A stretch of DNA of 64,000 bases, from assembly GCF_900176515.1 (NCBI RefSeq), contig NZ_FWXV01000006.1, positions 186,001 through 250,000 on the forward strand, read 5' to 3'. Origin of the DNA: Kibdelosporangium aridum (GTDB lineage Bacteria; Actinomycetota; Actinomycetes; Mycobacteriales; Pseudonocardiaceae). The notes beneath the pieces were generated by a model. It had not been told where the DNA came from, did not search any database, and saw only the letters and a list, made by a program, of their open reading frames with translations. Positions 1-7,929 of this stretch are shown piece after piece. A program made the position numbers and the translations under genes. Each line of letters begins with the position of its first letter. Within the stretch, counting starts at the first letter, position 1.

Positions 1-318
1 TCGGTCCCGCCGGATGACGATTCACCGGACGAGCGGCTCGTGCTGTTCGTCGAAGTTCGTCGGGGGCGGCTGGACCCCACAGATCAGGAGGCGATCCTGC
101 GGGCTGTTCGCAGGCGTGTCCAAGAGGATCACCAGATCACCTGTCACGCGGTTGTGCTCGGCACAGCGGGCACGGTCAAGAAGACCACTAGCGGCAAGAT
201 CCGCCGTTCGGCATGCCGACGTGCCTACCTCAGCGGCGCGATTCACTCGGCCCAGACGACAATCGGGGTGTTCCCGACGTCTCAGCGGGACGTGCGTGGC
301 ATGGAAGCCGCGCGGTGA
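1..318 (+). CDS. Fatty acyl-AMP ligase, C-terminal fragment (5' end outside window)
   Basis: The first reading frame is open from base 1 to a TGA at 316-318, so only the last 105 residues of the protein lie in the window. The fragment contains the segment GTVKKTTSGKIRRSACR, the C-terminal catalytic-lysine motif of the acyl/aryl-adenylate superfamily in the form usual for FAAL enzymes (KTSSGKIRR). FAALs activate a fatty acid as acyl-AMP and hand it to an acyl carrier protein, often to prime a polyketide or lipopeptide assembly line. The stop overlaps the GTG start of the PfaD-like gene in a GTGA, so the two are probably translationally coupled and the FAAL probably supplies a starter. Substrate cannot be judged because the binding pocket lies upstream of the window. 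A fatty acyl-CoA ligase is the alternative. Confidence 0.75.
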   Translation, partial: SVPPDDDSPDERLVLFVEVRRGRLDPTDQEAILRAVRRRVQEDHQITCHAVVLGTAGTVKKTTSGKIRRSACRRAYLSGAIHSAQTTIGVFPTSQRDVRGMEAAR

Positions 319-1931
319 GCGGCTTCGCGACGACCGAACCGGCACAGGTGGATGGCCGGCCCGCTGATGGACCGAGGGTGAAGTTCAGTCCCGAGGGGAT
401 AGCCGCGGCCGTGGCGGAGATCCGCGAGCCGCTTCACATCGTGGCGGACACCTCCACCGCGTGTGTGGGTGTCGCCCTGGGCAGCCCACCGGTGTCTGGC
501 GATCGGCAAGAGATCGTCGGCATGCTGCCGCCGTTGTATCCGGAGTGGCTCGGCAGCCACTCCTTCTGTACGACGCACTGTACGCGCTTTCCCTATGTGG
601 CAGGGGAGATGGCCAACGGCATCGCCACAACGCGGATGGTGATCGAGATGGCCCACGCGGAGATGCTCGGTTTCTTCGGTGCCGCGGGCCTGGACCTCGT
701 TCGTGTCGAGCGCGCCGTCGACGAGCTCGTCGGCCAGGTGGGCGGCGGTTCGAACTGGGGTGTGAACCTCATCCACTCGCCGGGCGAGCCGCAGTTCGAG
801 GAGCGGGTCGCCGACCTGCTCGTGCGCCGCGGAGTCCCGCGGGTCTCGGCGTCGGCGTTCATGGGGCTGACCCTGCCCGTGGTTCGGTGTGCGGCAACCG
901 GTCTCCGCGCCGACCACAGTGGACGGATCGAACGCCGCACCCAGCTGTTCGCCAAGGTCTCTCGCCTCGAAGTCGCCGAGCGGTTCATGTCACCCGCGCC
1001 GGTCAAAATGCTCGATGCGCTGGTAGCGCGCGGGGAGCTGACGGAGGCCGAAGCCAGGCTGGCGGCACGGGTGCCGGTCGCTGAAGACGTCACCGTTGAA
1101 GCCGACAGCGGGGGACACACCGACAACCGGCCGCTGGGCGCTTTGCTGCCGGCGGTTATCGCGCTGCGAGATCAGCTGGTCAGTCGGCATGGCTATACCC
1201 GTCCGATCCGGGTCGGCGCCGCGGGCGGCCTCGGCTCGCCTGAAGGTGTCGCGGCCGCGTTCGCTCTTGGTGCCGCGTACATCGTGACCGGTTCGGTGAA
1301 CCAGGCGTCGGTCGAGGCCGGGCTGTCGGACGATGCCAAGCGCATGCTCGCACAGGCGGACGTTGCCGACGTGACCATGGCGCCGGCGGCGGACATGTTC
1401 GAACTGGGAGTCCGGCTGCAAGTGTTGCGTCGCGGCACCATGTTCGCCGCCCGTGCCGCCCGGCTGTACGACATCTACCGAAACCATTCCGGTCTTGAGC
1501 AGATCCCGGCGGAAGTCCGCGGCAAGCTCGAACGTGACATCCTGCGTGCTCCCATTGACGAAATCTGGTCGGAAACAGCCTGTTTCTGGCAGCGGCGTGA
1601 CCCGGCGGAGCTGGCAAGGGCCGAGCATGATCCCAAGCACCGGATGGCACTGCTGTTCCGTTGGTATCTGGGCAAGTCCAGTCGTTGGGCCATTGACGGC
1701 GAGGTGTCTCGCCGTACGGACTACCAGATCTGGTGCGGTCCGGCGATGGGCGCGTTCAACCGGTGGACGGCAGGCACTTTCCTGGCCGAGCCGGCGAATC
1801 GATCCGTCGTGCAGATCGCCCGCAACCTCCTCGAAGGGGCTGCGGTCGTCACTCGCGCACACCAGGTGCGTACCTACGGCGTTCCCGTGCCGGCGGCGGC
1901 GTTCACCTTCGCACCGCGCCCGCTGGCCTGA
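315..1931 (+). CDS. pfaD: PfaD-family trans-acting enoyl reductase (2-nitropropane dioxygenase/FMN fold)
   Basis: This 538-residue protein looks like the PfaD family, the FMN-dependent enoyl reductases that act in trans on PUFA synthases and on trans-AT polyketide synthases. Visible features are a glycine-rich flavin-binding segment (IRVGAAGGLGSPEGVAAAFALGA read in pieces around residues 325-350), the GSVNQA segment just after it, and a long C-terminal half with aromatic-rich WYLGKSSRWA and GAFNRWTAGTFL blocks typical of PfaD. The length is normal for the family. I chose the GTG at 315 because it overlaps the upstream FAAL stop as GTGA; the open frame extends further back, but that part overlaps FAAL coding sequence and has no family resemblance. 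It lies 34 nt upstream of the PfaA-like gene, the expected neighbour. Expected role: reducing selected enoyl thioesters to set the saturation pattern of the chain. Confidence 0.9.
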   Translation: MSGFATTEPAQVDGRPADGPRVKFSPEGIAAAVAEIREPLHIVADTSTACVGVALGSPPVSGDRQEIVGMLPPLYPEWLGSHSFCTTHCTRFPYVAGEMANGIATTRMVIEMAHAEMLGFFGAAGLDLVRVERAVDELVGQVGGGSNWGVNLIHSPGEPQFEERVADLLVRRGVPRVSASAFMGLTLPVVRCAATGLRADHSGRIERRTQLFAKVSRLEVAERFMSPAPVKMLDALVARGELTEAEARLAARVPVAEDVTVEADSGGHTDNRPLGALLPAVIALRDQLVSRHGYTRPIRVGAAGGLGSPEGVAAAFALGAAYIVTGSVNQASVEAGLSDDAKRMLAQADVADVTMAPAADMFELGVRLQVLRRGTMFAARAARLYDIYRNHSGLEQIPAEVRGKLERDILRAPIDEIWSETACFWQRRDPAELARAEHDPKHRMALLFRWYLGKSSRWAIDGEVSRRTDYQIWCGPAMGAFNRWTAGTFLAEPANRSVVQIARNLLEGAAVVTRAHQVRTYGVPVPAAAFTFAPRPLA

Positions 1932-1965
1932 ACCAGCACACCTACATTTCGAGGTGATGATCAAG

Positions 1966-4900
1966 ATGATGTCCGGCGACAGCGCCGATGCTCAATCCTG
2001 CGAGCAGGTCTTTGGTCATGTCCGGCAGCAGCCCGTTGCCGTCGTAGGAGTCGGCGCCCTGATGCCAGGCTCAACGGATGTCGAGGGTTTCTGGCGTAGC
2101 GTGCTGGAAGGACGCGATCTGATCACCGATGTTCCGCCGACCCATTGGCTGGTCGAGGACTACTACGATCCGGACCCGGCAGCCCAGGATAAGACTTACA
2201 GCCGCCGAGGGGCTTTCCTGCCTCCGATCGACTTCGACCCCGTCGCGTACGGCATACCGCCGAACACCGTGGAGGCCACCGACACGACCCAGCTGCTCGC
2301 GCTGATGGTGGCCGAGAAGGTGCTGACCGACGCGAACGGCGGTGACCTCACCGCGATGAACCGCGAACGGGTAAGCGTCATCCTCGGCCTCGGGGCGCTG
2401 GAACTGCTCACCACGATGTCCGCTCGGCTCGAGCGTCCGGTGTGGCTCAAGGCGTTGCGGGAGAGTGGTGTCGCGGAGCCCGAGGCACAGACGATCTGCG
2501 ACAAGATCGCCAGCCATTACGTGCCATGGCAGGAAGCGACTTTCCCCGGGCTGCTCGGCAATGTCGTCGCAGGCCGGATCGCCAACAAGTTCGACCTGCG
2601 CGGCACCAACTTCACCGCGGACGCCGCGTGCGCGAGCTCGTTCGCTGCGGTGGCCAGTGCTGTGAACGAGCTCGCCCTCGGCCAGTCCGACCTGGTGATC
2701 ACCGGTGGTGTCGATGCGTTCAACGACATCTCGATGTACATGTGCTTCAGCAAGACACCGGCGCTCTCGCCGACCGGGGACTGCCGGCCGTTCTCGGATG
2801 CCGCAGACGGCACGGTCCTCGGCGAGGGCCTGGTCATGTTCGCGCTCAAGCGACTGGAGGACGCCGAACGGGACGGTGACCGGATCTACGCGGTCATTCG
2901 CGGCATCGGGGCGTCCTCGGACGGCCGCGGAACCGCGGTCTACGCGCCGCTGCCTCAGGGGCAGGCTAGGGCGCTGCGGCGGACGTACGAAGCGGCGGGC
3001 TACGGCCCGGACACCGTCGAACTCGTCGAGGCACACGGCACAGGCACCAAAGCGGGCGACGCGGCCGAGTTCGCCGCACTGCGTGCGACGTTCGAACAGA
3101 CCGGCCGGGCAGGCCGGTGGTGTGCGCTCGGTTCGGTGAAATCCCAGGTCGGCCACACCAAAGGCGCGGCCGGTGCGGCTGGAATGCTGAAAGCCGTGCT
3201 CGCCTTGCAGCACAAGGTGTTTCCGCCGACGCTCAAGGTCGAGTGCCCGAACCCCGAGCTGGGTATGGAAAACAGCCCGTTGTACCTCAATACGCATGCC
3301 CGCCCGTGGGTACGCGGCTCGACGCATCCACGCCGGGCCTCGGTGTCCAGTTTCGGCTTCGGTGGCACCAACTTCCATGTGACGCTTGAGGAATACATCC
3401 CCGGGGCCGGGAACGCCGGTGGCGTCCCGGCGTTGCGCGCCCGCACGATGCCCGCTGAACTCGTGCTCCTCAGTGCGCCCACCATGACGGAACTCGTGGA
3501 CCGTGCTCGGGGCATCGCCCAGGACGATCTGGGTCAACACGACTTGGCTTGGGTCGCGCGGGAGACGCAGCAGATGTTCCGCCACGACGACCACGTCCGA
3601 CTGGCAGTGGTGGCATCCGATGCGGGCGAGCTTGCGAGCAGGCTCGAGCAGGCTGTCGCACTAATCGAGAAGAGGCCGGGCGCTTCGTTCTCGACGCCGA
3701 ATGGACTGCACTACGGGGCCGGCCCCGCGGCACCCGGCGATGTCGCGTTCTTGTTTCCCGGCCAGGGCAGCCAGTACGTCGGTATGGGCGCCGACGTGGC
3801 AATGCACTTTCCAGCGGCGGGCGTGGTCTGGGATTGGGCGGCCGCGATCGACATCGGCGATCGGCCACTACACGAGGTGGTCTTCCCGATTCCCGTCTTC
3901 ACCGATGCCGAACGGGCGGCGCAGGAACGGCTGCTGACCGAGACCGAGTGGGCGCAACCGGCCCTCGCGGTGTCGAGCTTGGCGTTGCTCAACGTGCTGC
4001 GTGCGCTTGGGCTGAGGCCGGATTGCGTGGCAGGGCACAGCTTTGGCGAGTTGGTCGGATTGCACGTCGCTGGGGCGTTCGACGAGGCAGCCCTGGTACG
4101 GCTGGCCCGACGCCGGGGTGAGCTGATGCGTGACGCGGCGGCCGTTCCTGGCGTGATGGTGGCCGTTTCCGGCTCCCGCGGTGATGTCGAGGCGGTCATC
4201 GCCAGCTGTGGTGATGAGAAACTATGGGTGGCCAACGACAACGCACCGCGACAGGTCGTCGTGTCGGGCAGTGCTTCGGCGGTCGAGGTCTTCGAAGGCA
4301 AGCTCGCCAAGGCAGGGCTGTTGGCACAGCGACTCAACGCCGCGACCGGTTTTCACAGCCCATTGGTCATGGCGGCGGGTGGCCCGTTGCGGCATTTCCT
4401 GTCCAGGATGGACATCCACGGCCCGCGGATTGACGTGTACGGCAACGCGGACGCCGCCAAATACCCGGCGGATCCGGATGCCGTACGCCACCGTGTCGCG
4501 GATCACCTCGCGTCCGGTGTGCGGTTCGTCGATCAGATAGAAGCGATGTACTCCCATGGGGTGCGCACGTTCATCGAGATCGGCGCGGGTTCTGCGGTGA
4601 CCGGCCTGGTCGGCAAGATACTCGGTGACCGCGAGCACACGGCTGTGAGTCTCGATCGCAAGGGCGGCAACGGCGTCACGAGCCTCTACGACGCATTGGG
4701 ACTGCTCTGCGCGCGAGGCATGGCGATGGATCTGGACGCGTTGTGGGTCGGCTACGCGCCACCTGCGCGACGTCAGCCGGTGCGGAAGTCCAAGGCGGTG
4801 TTGAAGATCTCAGGTGTCAACTACAACCGCCGGTATCCCCCGGTCGGCGGTGCGGAGGCGCTGCCGCCGCCGAATCCGCCAAAGCCCACCGAAGATCTGC

Positions 4901-7899
4901 TCGCAGGATCGAGTATCGGTACCGAAGATCTGCTCGCAGGATCGAGTATCGGTACCGAAGATCTGCTCGCAGGATCGAGCATTGGCGCCGACGTCGTTGG
5001 TGATGGGGGGCTGCGTGTTCACGAGGATCTCGCGCGCCGGACGATGGACGCGCATGCCGCGTATCAGCGGGCGATGGCCGACAGTCACGTCGCTTTCCTG
5101 AAGCTTGCCGACACGTGGGCACGGGCTCTGCGCGCGACAGTCACGGAGCACGAGGAGTTGCCCGATCTGATGCCGCGGACGTCACGGGACCTGCTTGCCG
5201 GGCCGGACACCGAGGATCTGCTTGTGGGATCGAGCGTTGGTACCGAGGATCTGCTTGCAGGGTCGAGCGTCGGTGCCGAGGATCTGCTTGCAGGGTCGAG
5301 CGTCGGCACAGTGGACACCGAAGCGGTGGACCTGGCGTCGGTGCTGCTGTCGGTGGTCGCGGATAAGACGGGCTATCCGCCGGAGATCCTCGATGCCGGG
5401 ATGGAGCTGGAAGCTGATCTGGGGATCGATTCGATCAAGCGGGTGGAGATCCTGTCGGCGCTGCGGGAAAAGGTGCCGGGCCTGCCCGATGTGGATGCCA
5501 TGGAGCTCGGCAAGTTGCGCACGGTTGGTCAGATCGTCGACAAGCTCAGGGAAGCCACCGAAGACCCGCTTGCAGAGGCGAGTGTCGCTGCCGAGGACCT
5601 GCTTGCAGGATCGAGCATCGGTACCGACGGGGTGTCGTCGCTCACCCGGCTCGCTGTGCGGACGGTGCCCGCTGAGGCATCGGGTTTGGCGATGGCCGGG
5701 TTGGGCGATGGTCCGCTGGCGGTCACGGATGACGGTTGCGGTATCGCTCAGCTGGTCGTGGACAGGCTCAACGAACACGGCTTGTCCGCCAGTGTCGTCA
5801 CCGACGTCGTCCCTGACGTCGCCGGTGTGGTCTTCCTTGGCGGCCTGCGAGATGTCGACTCCGAGGAGCAGGCCATAGCCGTCAACGTCGAAGCGTTCCG
5901 CGCCGCGTCGACGGTGGCGCGGTGTTTCGAGGAGTACGGGGGCGTGTTCGTGACCGTGCAGGACACCGGAGGGGACTTCGGGCTCGGCGGTCGTGAGCCG
6001 ACCCGGGCTTGGCTCGGTGGCGTTGCCGCGCTCGCCAGGACCGTCGCTCAGGAATGGACGGCCGCCAGTGTCAAGGCGATCGACTGTGAGCGCGGCGGCC
6101 GGACGGCTTCGGCGATCGCCGAGGACATCGTCCGGGAACTCCTCGCCGGTGGGCCGACGCTGGAGGTGGGTCTGCGCGCGGACGGCATCAGGACCACAGT
6201 GGAACTTGTCGAGACACGTGTCGAATCCGTTGCCACGCCGAGGATCGGACCGGAATCCGTGATCGTGGCGACTGGCGGCGGGCGTGGGGTGACGGCTGCC
6301 TCACTGCGTGCCCTCGCCGAGGCGCACCGCCCGCGAATTGTCCTCATTGGACGCACGCCGTTGCTTGATGAGCCGGATGAGTTGCGAGGCGCCACGGACG
6401 ACGCCTCGCTCAAGCAGATCGTGACCGAGCTCGAGCGGCGACGGACCGGGCAGCGGCCGGCTCCCGTCGACGTGGGTTCGCTGGTCGAGGCGGTCAGGGC
6501 CGCGCGTGAGATCAGGGGCACGATCGAGGCCTTGGAGCGAGCCGGATCCAAGGTGCGCTACTTCCCGGTGGACGTCAGGGATGGCAAGGCATTGGCCGAG
6601 GCGCTCGACGAGGTGCGGCGGAGTTGGGGGCCGATTACCGGCGTCGTGCACGGAGCCGGTGTGCTCGCTGACAAGCGGGTCGCGGACAAGACCCTGCGGC
6701 AGTTCGGAAGGGTTTTCGACACGAAGGTCACCGGCCTGCTGTCGCTGCTGGACGCGACGGCGAATGATCCTCTCGATGTGCTGTGTGTGTTCTCCTCGGT
6801 GGTGGCACGTTATGGCAATCCTGGCCAGAGCGACTATGCGATGGCCAACGAGGTGCTCAACCAGGTCGCGAGCGCCGAGGCGGCGAAGCGGCCGGGCAGC
6901 GTGGTTCGGTCGATCGCGTGGGGACCGTGGCATGGCGGCGTGGTCACGCCGGAGGTTGAGCGCCACTTCCGCAGCCGTCAGGTGCCGCTGATCCCGGTTG
7001 CCGCCGGAACGAAGGCGTTCGTCGCCGAACTCGGTCGCCCGTCGGGCGAGGTCCAGGTCGTCATCGCGTCTGGCGGAGGTGGCGGCCAGTTGCCAGGGGC
7101 TGCCCATCAGCGCGCCATGAGGGCGGAGATCCGGCTGAGCGCGCGGACACATCCGTACCTGGCGGACCATAGCATCGCGGGTGCGTCGGTCGTGCCGGTG
7201 GCCATGGTGCTCGAGTGGTTCGCTGCAGCAGCACGGGAGTCACGTTCACCGGAGCGTGCCGCGGTGATTCGCGACATCAGTATGCTGCGCAAGATCAGCC
7301 TGGACCGTTTCGAAGACGGCGGCACACGTCTCGCCGTGCGCTGCGCTGCCGACGGTCCGGCGCTGAGGCTGGAACTGCTCGGCGACGATGGCAGGCCGCA
7401 CTACCGGGCGACCGTGCACTCCGGCAGTGCGGGCGCCGGACCGACGACCACATGGGATTCTCCGCCGGATCTCCAACCGGTGGAGCAGGCGGAGATCTAC
7501 GACGGGCGTGTCCTTTTCCACGGCCGAAGTTTCCAGGCGATCCGTTCGCTGCACGGCGTCTCGCGCTTGGGAGCGACCGCTGACGTCGTCGGTCTGGAGG
7601 CGTTGGGCTGGACCGGCTTGAACGGCACAGTGTGGCGGACCGACCCCGCGGCTACGGACGCCTGCCTCCAGTTGTCCCTGCTGTGGGGCGAGCAGGTGCT
7701 TGGCGGTGCCACGTTGCCCATGTCGGTCGGCGAGTACCGGTTGCACAGGGAAGGCCCGGCGGACAGGCCGATGCGGTGCGTCGTGCGGGCCAAACAGGTC
7801 CACCTCGACCGTGCTGTATGCGACATCGGTCTTCTCGACGCCGATGGATCACCGCGGGCGGAACTGCTCGCCGTGAATCTCGTGCTGCGCCCGGAATGA
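1966..7899 (+). CDS. pfaA: PUFA-synthase-like polyketide synthase, KS-AT-ACP-KR-DH (PfaA type)
   Basis: About 1977 residues in PfaA order. The KS spans roughly residues 25-460, with the triad Cys222 (in DAACASS), His357 (EAHGTGT) and His397 (GHTKG). The AT spans roughly 590-900, with Ser692 in GHSFGE. A single ACP at about 1118-1200 carries Ser1156 in LGIDSIKRVE, the PUFA-ACP signature. A PUFA-type KR (about 1427-1700) has TGGGRGVTA, and a C-terminal dehydratase-like hot-dog has His1735 in the HxxxGxxxxP pattern. Usual PfaA proteins carry several tandem ACPs; this has one, flanked by tandem 11-residue repeats (TEDLLAGSSIG) around residues 975-1007, 1082-1114 and 1198-1219. Three in-frame ATGs lie at 1957, 1966 and 1969; I chose 1966 because the GAGGTG at 1951-1956 is then well spaced. 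Predicted role: iterative elongation and keto reduction of an acyl chain. PUFA versus secondary-lipid product cannot be told from sequence alone. Confidence 0.88.
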   Translation: MMSGDSADAQSCEQVFGHVRQQPVAVVGVGALMPGSTDVEGFWRSVLEGRDLITDVPPTHWLVEDYYDPDPAAQDKTYSRRGAFLPPIDFDPVAYGIPPNTVEATDTTQLLALMVAEKVLTDANGGDLTAMNRERVSVILGLGALELLTTMSARLERPVWLKALRESGVAEPEAQTICDKIASHYVPWQEATFPGLLGNVVAGRIANKFDLRGTNFTADAACASSFAAVASAVNELALGQSDLVITGGVDAFNDISMYMCFSKTPALSPTGDCRPFSDAADGTVLGEGLVMFALKRLEDAERDGDRIYAVIRGIGASSDGRGTAVYAPLPQGQARALRRTYEAAGYGPDTVELVEAHGTGTKAGDAAEFAALRATFEQTGRAGRWCALGSVKSQVGHTKGAAGAAGMLKAVLALQHKVFPPTLKVECPNPELGMENSPLYLNTHARPWVRGSTHPRRASVSSFGFGGTNFHVTLEEYIPGAGNAGGVPALRARTMPAELVLLSAPTMTELVDRARGIAQDDLGQHDLAWVARETQQMFRHDDHVRLAVVASDAGELASRLEQAVALIEKRPGASFSTPNGLHYGAGPAAPGDVAFLFPGQGSQYVGMGADVAMHFPAAGVVWDWAAAIDIGDRPLHEVVFPIPVFTDAERAAQERLLTETEWAQPALAVSSLALLNVLRALGLRPDCVAGHSFGELVGLHVAGAFDEAALVRLARRRGELMRDAAAVPGVMVAVSGSRGDVEAVIASCGDEKLWVANDNAPRQVVVSGSASAVEVFEGKLAKAGLLAQRLNAATGFHSPLVMAAGGPLRHFLSRMDIHGPRIDVYGNADAAKYPADPDAVRHRVADHLASGVRFVDQIEAMYSHGVRTFIEIGAGSAVTGLVGKILGDREHTAVSLDRKGGNGVTSLYDALGLLCARGMAMDLDALWVGYAPPARRQPVRKSKAVLKISGVNYNRRYPPVGGAEALPPPNPPKPTEDLLAGSSIGTEDLLAGSSIGTEDLLAGSSIGADVVGDGGLRVHEDLARRTMDAHAAYQRAMADSHVAFLKLADTWARALRATVTEHEELPDLMPRTSRDLLAGPDTEDLLVGSSVGTEDLLAGSSVGAEDLLAGSSVGTVDTEAVDLASVLLSVVADKTGYPPEILDAGMELEADLGIDSIKRVEILSALREKVPGLPDVDAMELGKLRTVGQIVDKLREATEDPLAEASVAAEDLLAGSSIGTDGVSSLTRLAVRTVPAEASGLAMAGLGDGPLAVTDDGCGIAQLVVDRLNEHGLSASVVTDVVPDVAGVVFLGGLRDVDSEEQAIAVNVEAFRAASTVARCFEEYGGVFVTVQDTGGDFGLGGREPTRAWLGGVAALARTVAQEWTAASVKAIDCERGGRTASAIAEDIVRELLAGGPTLEVGLRADGIRTTVELVETRVESVATPRIGPESVIVATGGGRGVTAASLRALAEAHRPRIVLIGRTPLLDEPDELRGATDDASLKQIVTELERRRTGQRPAPVDVGSLVEAVRAAREIRGTIEALERAGSKVRYFPVDVRDGKALAEALDEVRRSWGPITGVVHGAGVLADKRVADKTLRQFGRVFDTKVTGLLSLLDATANDPLDVLCVFSSVVARYGNPGQSDYAMANEVLNQVASAEAAKRPGSVVRSIAWGPWHGGVVTPEVERHFRSRQVPLIPVAAGTKAFVAELGRPSGEVQVVIASGGGGGQLPGAAHQRAMRAEIRLSARTHPYLADHSIAGASVVPVAMVLEWFAAAARESRSPERAAVIRDISMLRKISLDRFEDGGTRLAVRCAADGPALRLELLGDDGRPHYRATVHSGSAGAGPTTTWDSPPDLQPVEQAEIYDGRVLFHGRSFQAIRSLHGVSRLGATADVVGLEALGWTGLNGTVWRTDPAATDACLQLSLLWGEQVLGGATLPMSVGEYRLHREGPADRPMRCVVRAKQVHLDRAVCDIGLLDADGSPRAELLAVNLVLRPE
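1984..2016 (-). repeat. Inverted copy of the 33-bp pfaA repeat
   Basis: Read on the minus strand, this stretch near the start of the PfaA-like gene matches the 33-bp unit found further down the gene at 28 of 33 positions by my count. It would even encode TKDLLAGLSIG in the equivalent frame. On the coding strand it gives the unrelated peptide AQSCEQVFG. The same DNA word therefore occurs in both orientations inside one gene, more like a mobile or recombining short repeat than a conserved protein motif. Confidence 0.7.
4888..4986 (+). repeat. Three tandem 33-bp repeats between AT and ACP
   Basis: Three head-to-tail copies (4888-4920, 4921-4953, 4954-4986). The first two are identical and the third differs at a few third positions near its end. 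Each encodes TEDLLAGSSIG. The array follows a proline-rich linker after the AT domain and precedes a helical segment before the ACP. Near-perfect DNA identity implies recent expansion or gene conversion. Confidence 0.95.
5208..5306 (+). repeat. Three tandem 33-bp repeats just upstream of the ACP
   Basis: A second array (5208-5240, 5241-5273, 5274-5306) encodes (T/A)EDLL(A/V)GSSVG. A degenerate partial copy precedes it around 5187-5204 (DLLAG). These copies share a variant form (GAGGATCTGCTTG) distinct from the first array, so each array has homogenised locally. The array ends about 15 codons before the ACP fold begins. Confidence 0.92.
5557..5622 (+). repeat. Two diverged 33-bp repeats just downstream of the ACP
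   Basis: Two units (5557-5589, degenerate, TEDPLAEASVA; 5590-5622, well conserved, AEDLLAGSSIG) follow the ACP and precede the KR part. The single ACP is therefore bracketed by repeat arrays on both sides. Confidence 0.85.
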
Positions 7900-7929
7900 C
7901 ACTGGTCATGGGAAGGTGAGGCAGTCCAC

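Noticed and set aside
213-314. Earlier start of the PfaD-like protein at 213
   Set aside because: It would overlap the FAAL C-terminal motif region by about 100 nt, and the extra residues look like shadow. The GTGA start at 315 is simpler.
1453-1965. N-terminal extension of the PfaA-like protein to an ATG at 1453
   Set aside because: This part overlaps the PfaD gene, reads as Arg/Ser-rich shadow and has no family resemblance. A start at about 1966 has a ribosome site.
2071-3594. 507-codon minus-strand frame under the PfaA-like KS
   Set aside because: Low-complexity Arg/Gly-rich translation without motifs, fully antisense to the KS domain.
4888-5622. Possible CRISPR-like array because of the regular 33-bp repeats
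   Set aside because: The copies are directly adjacent with no spacers, lie in frame within a PKS gene, and no cas gene is present.
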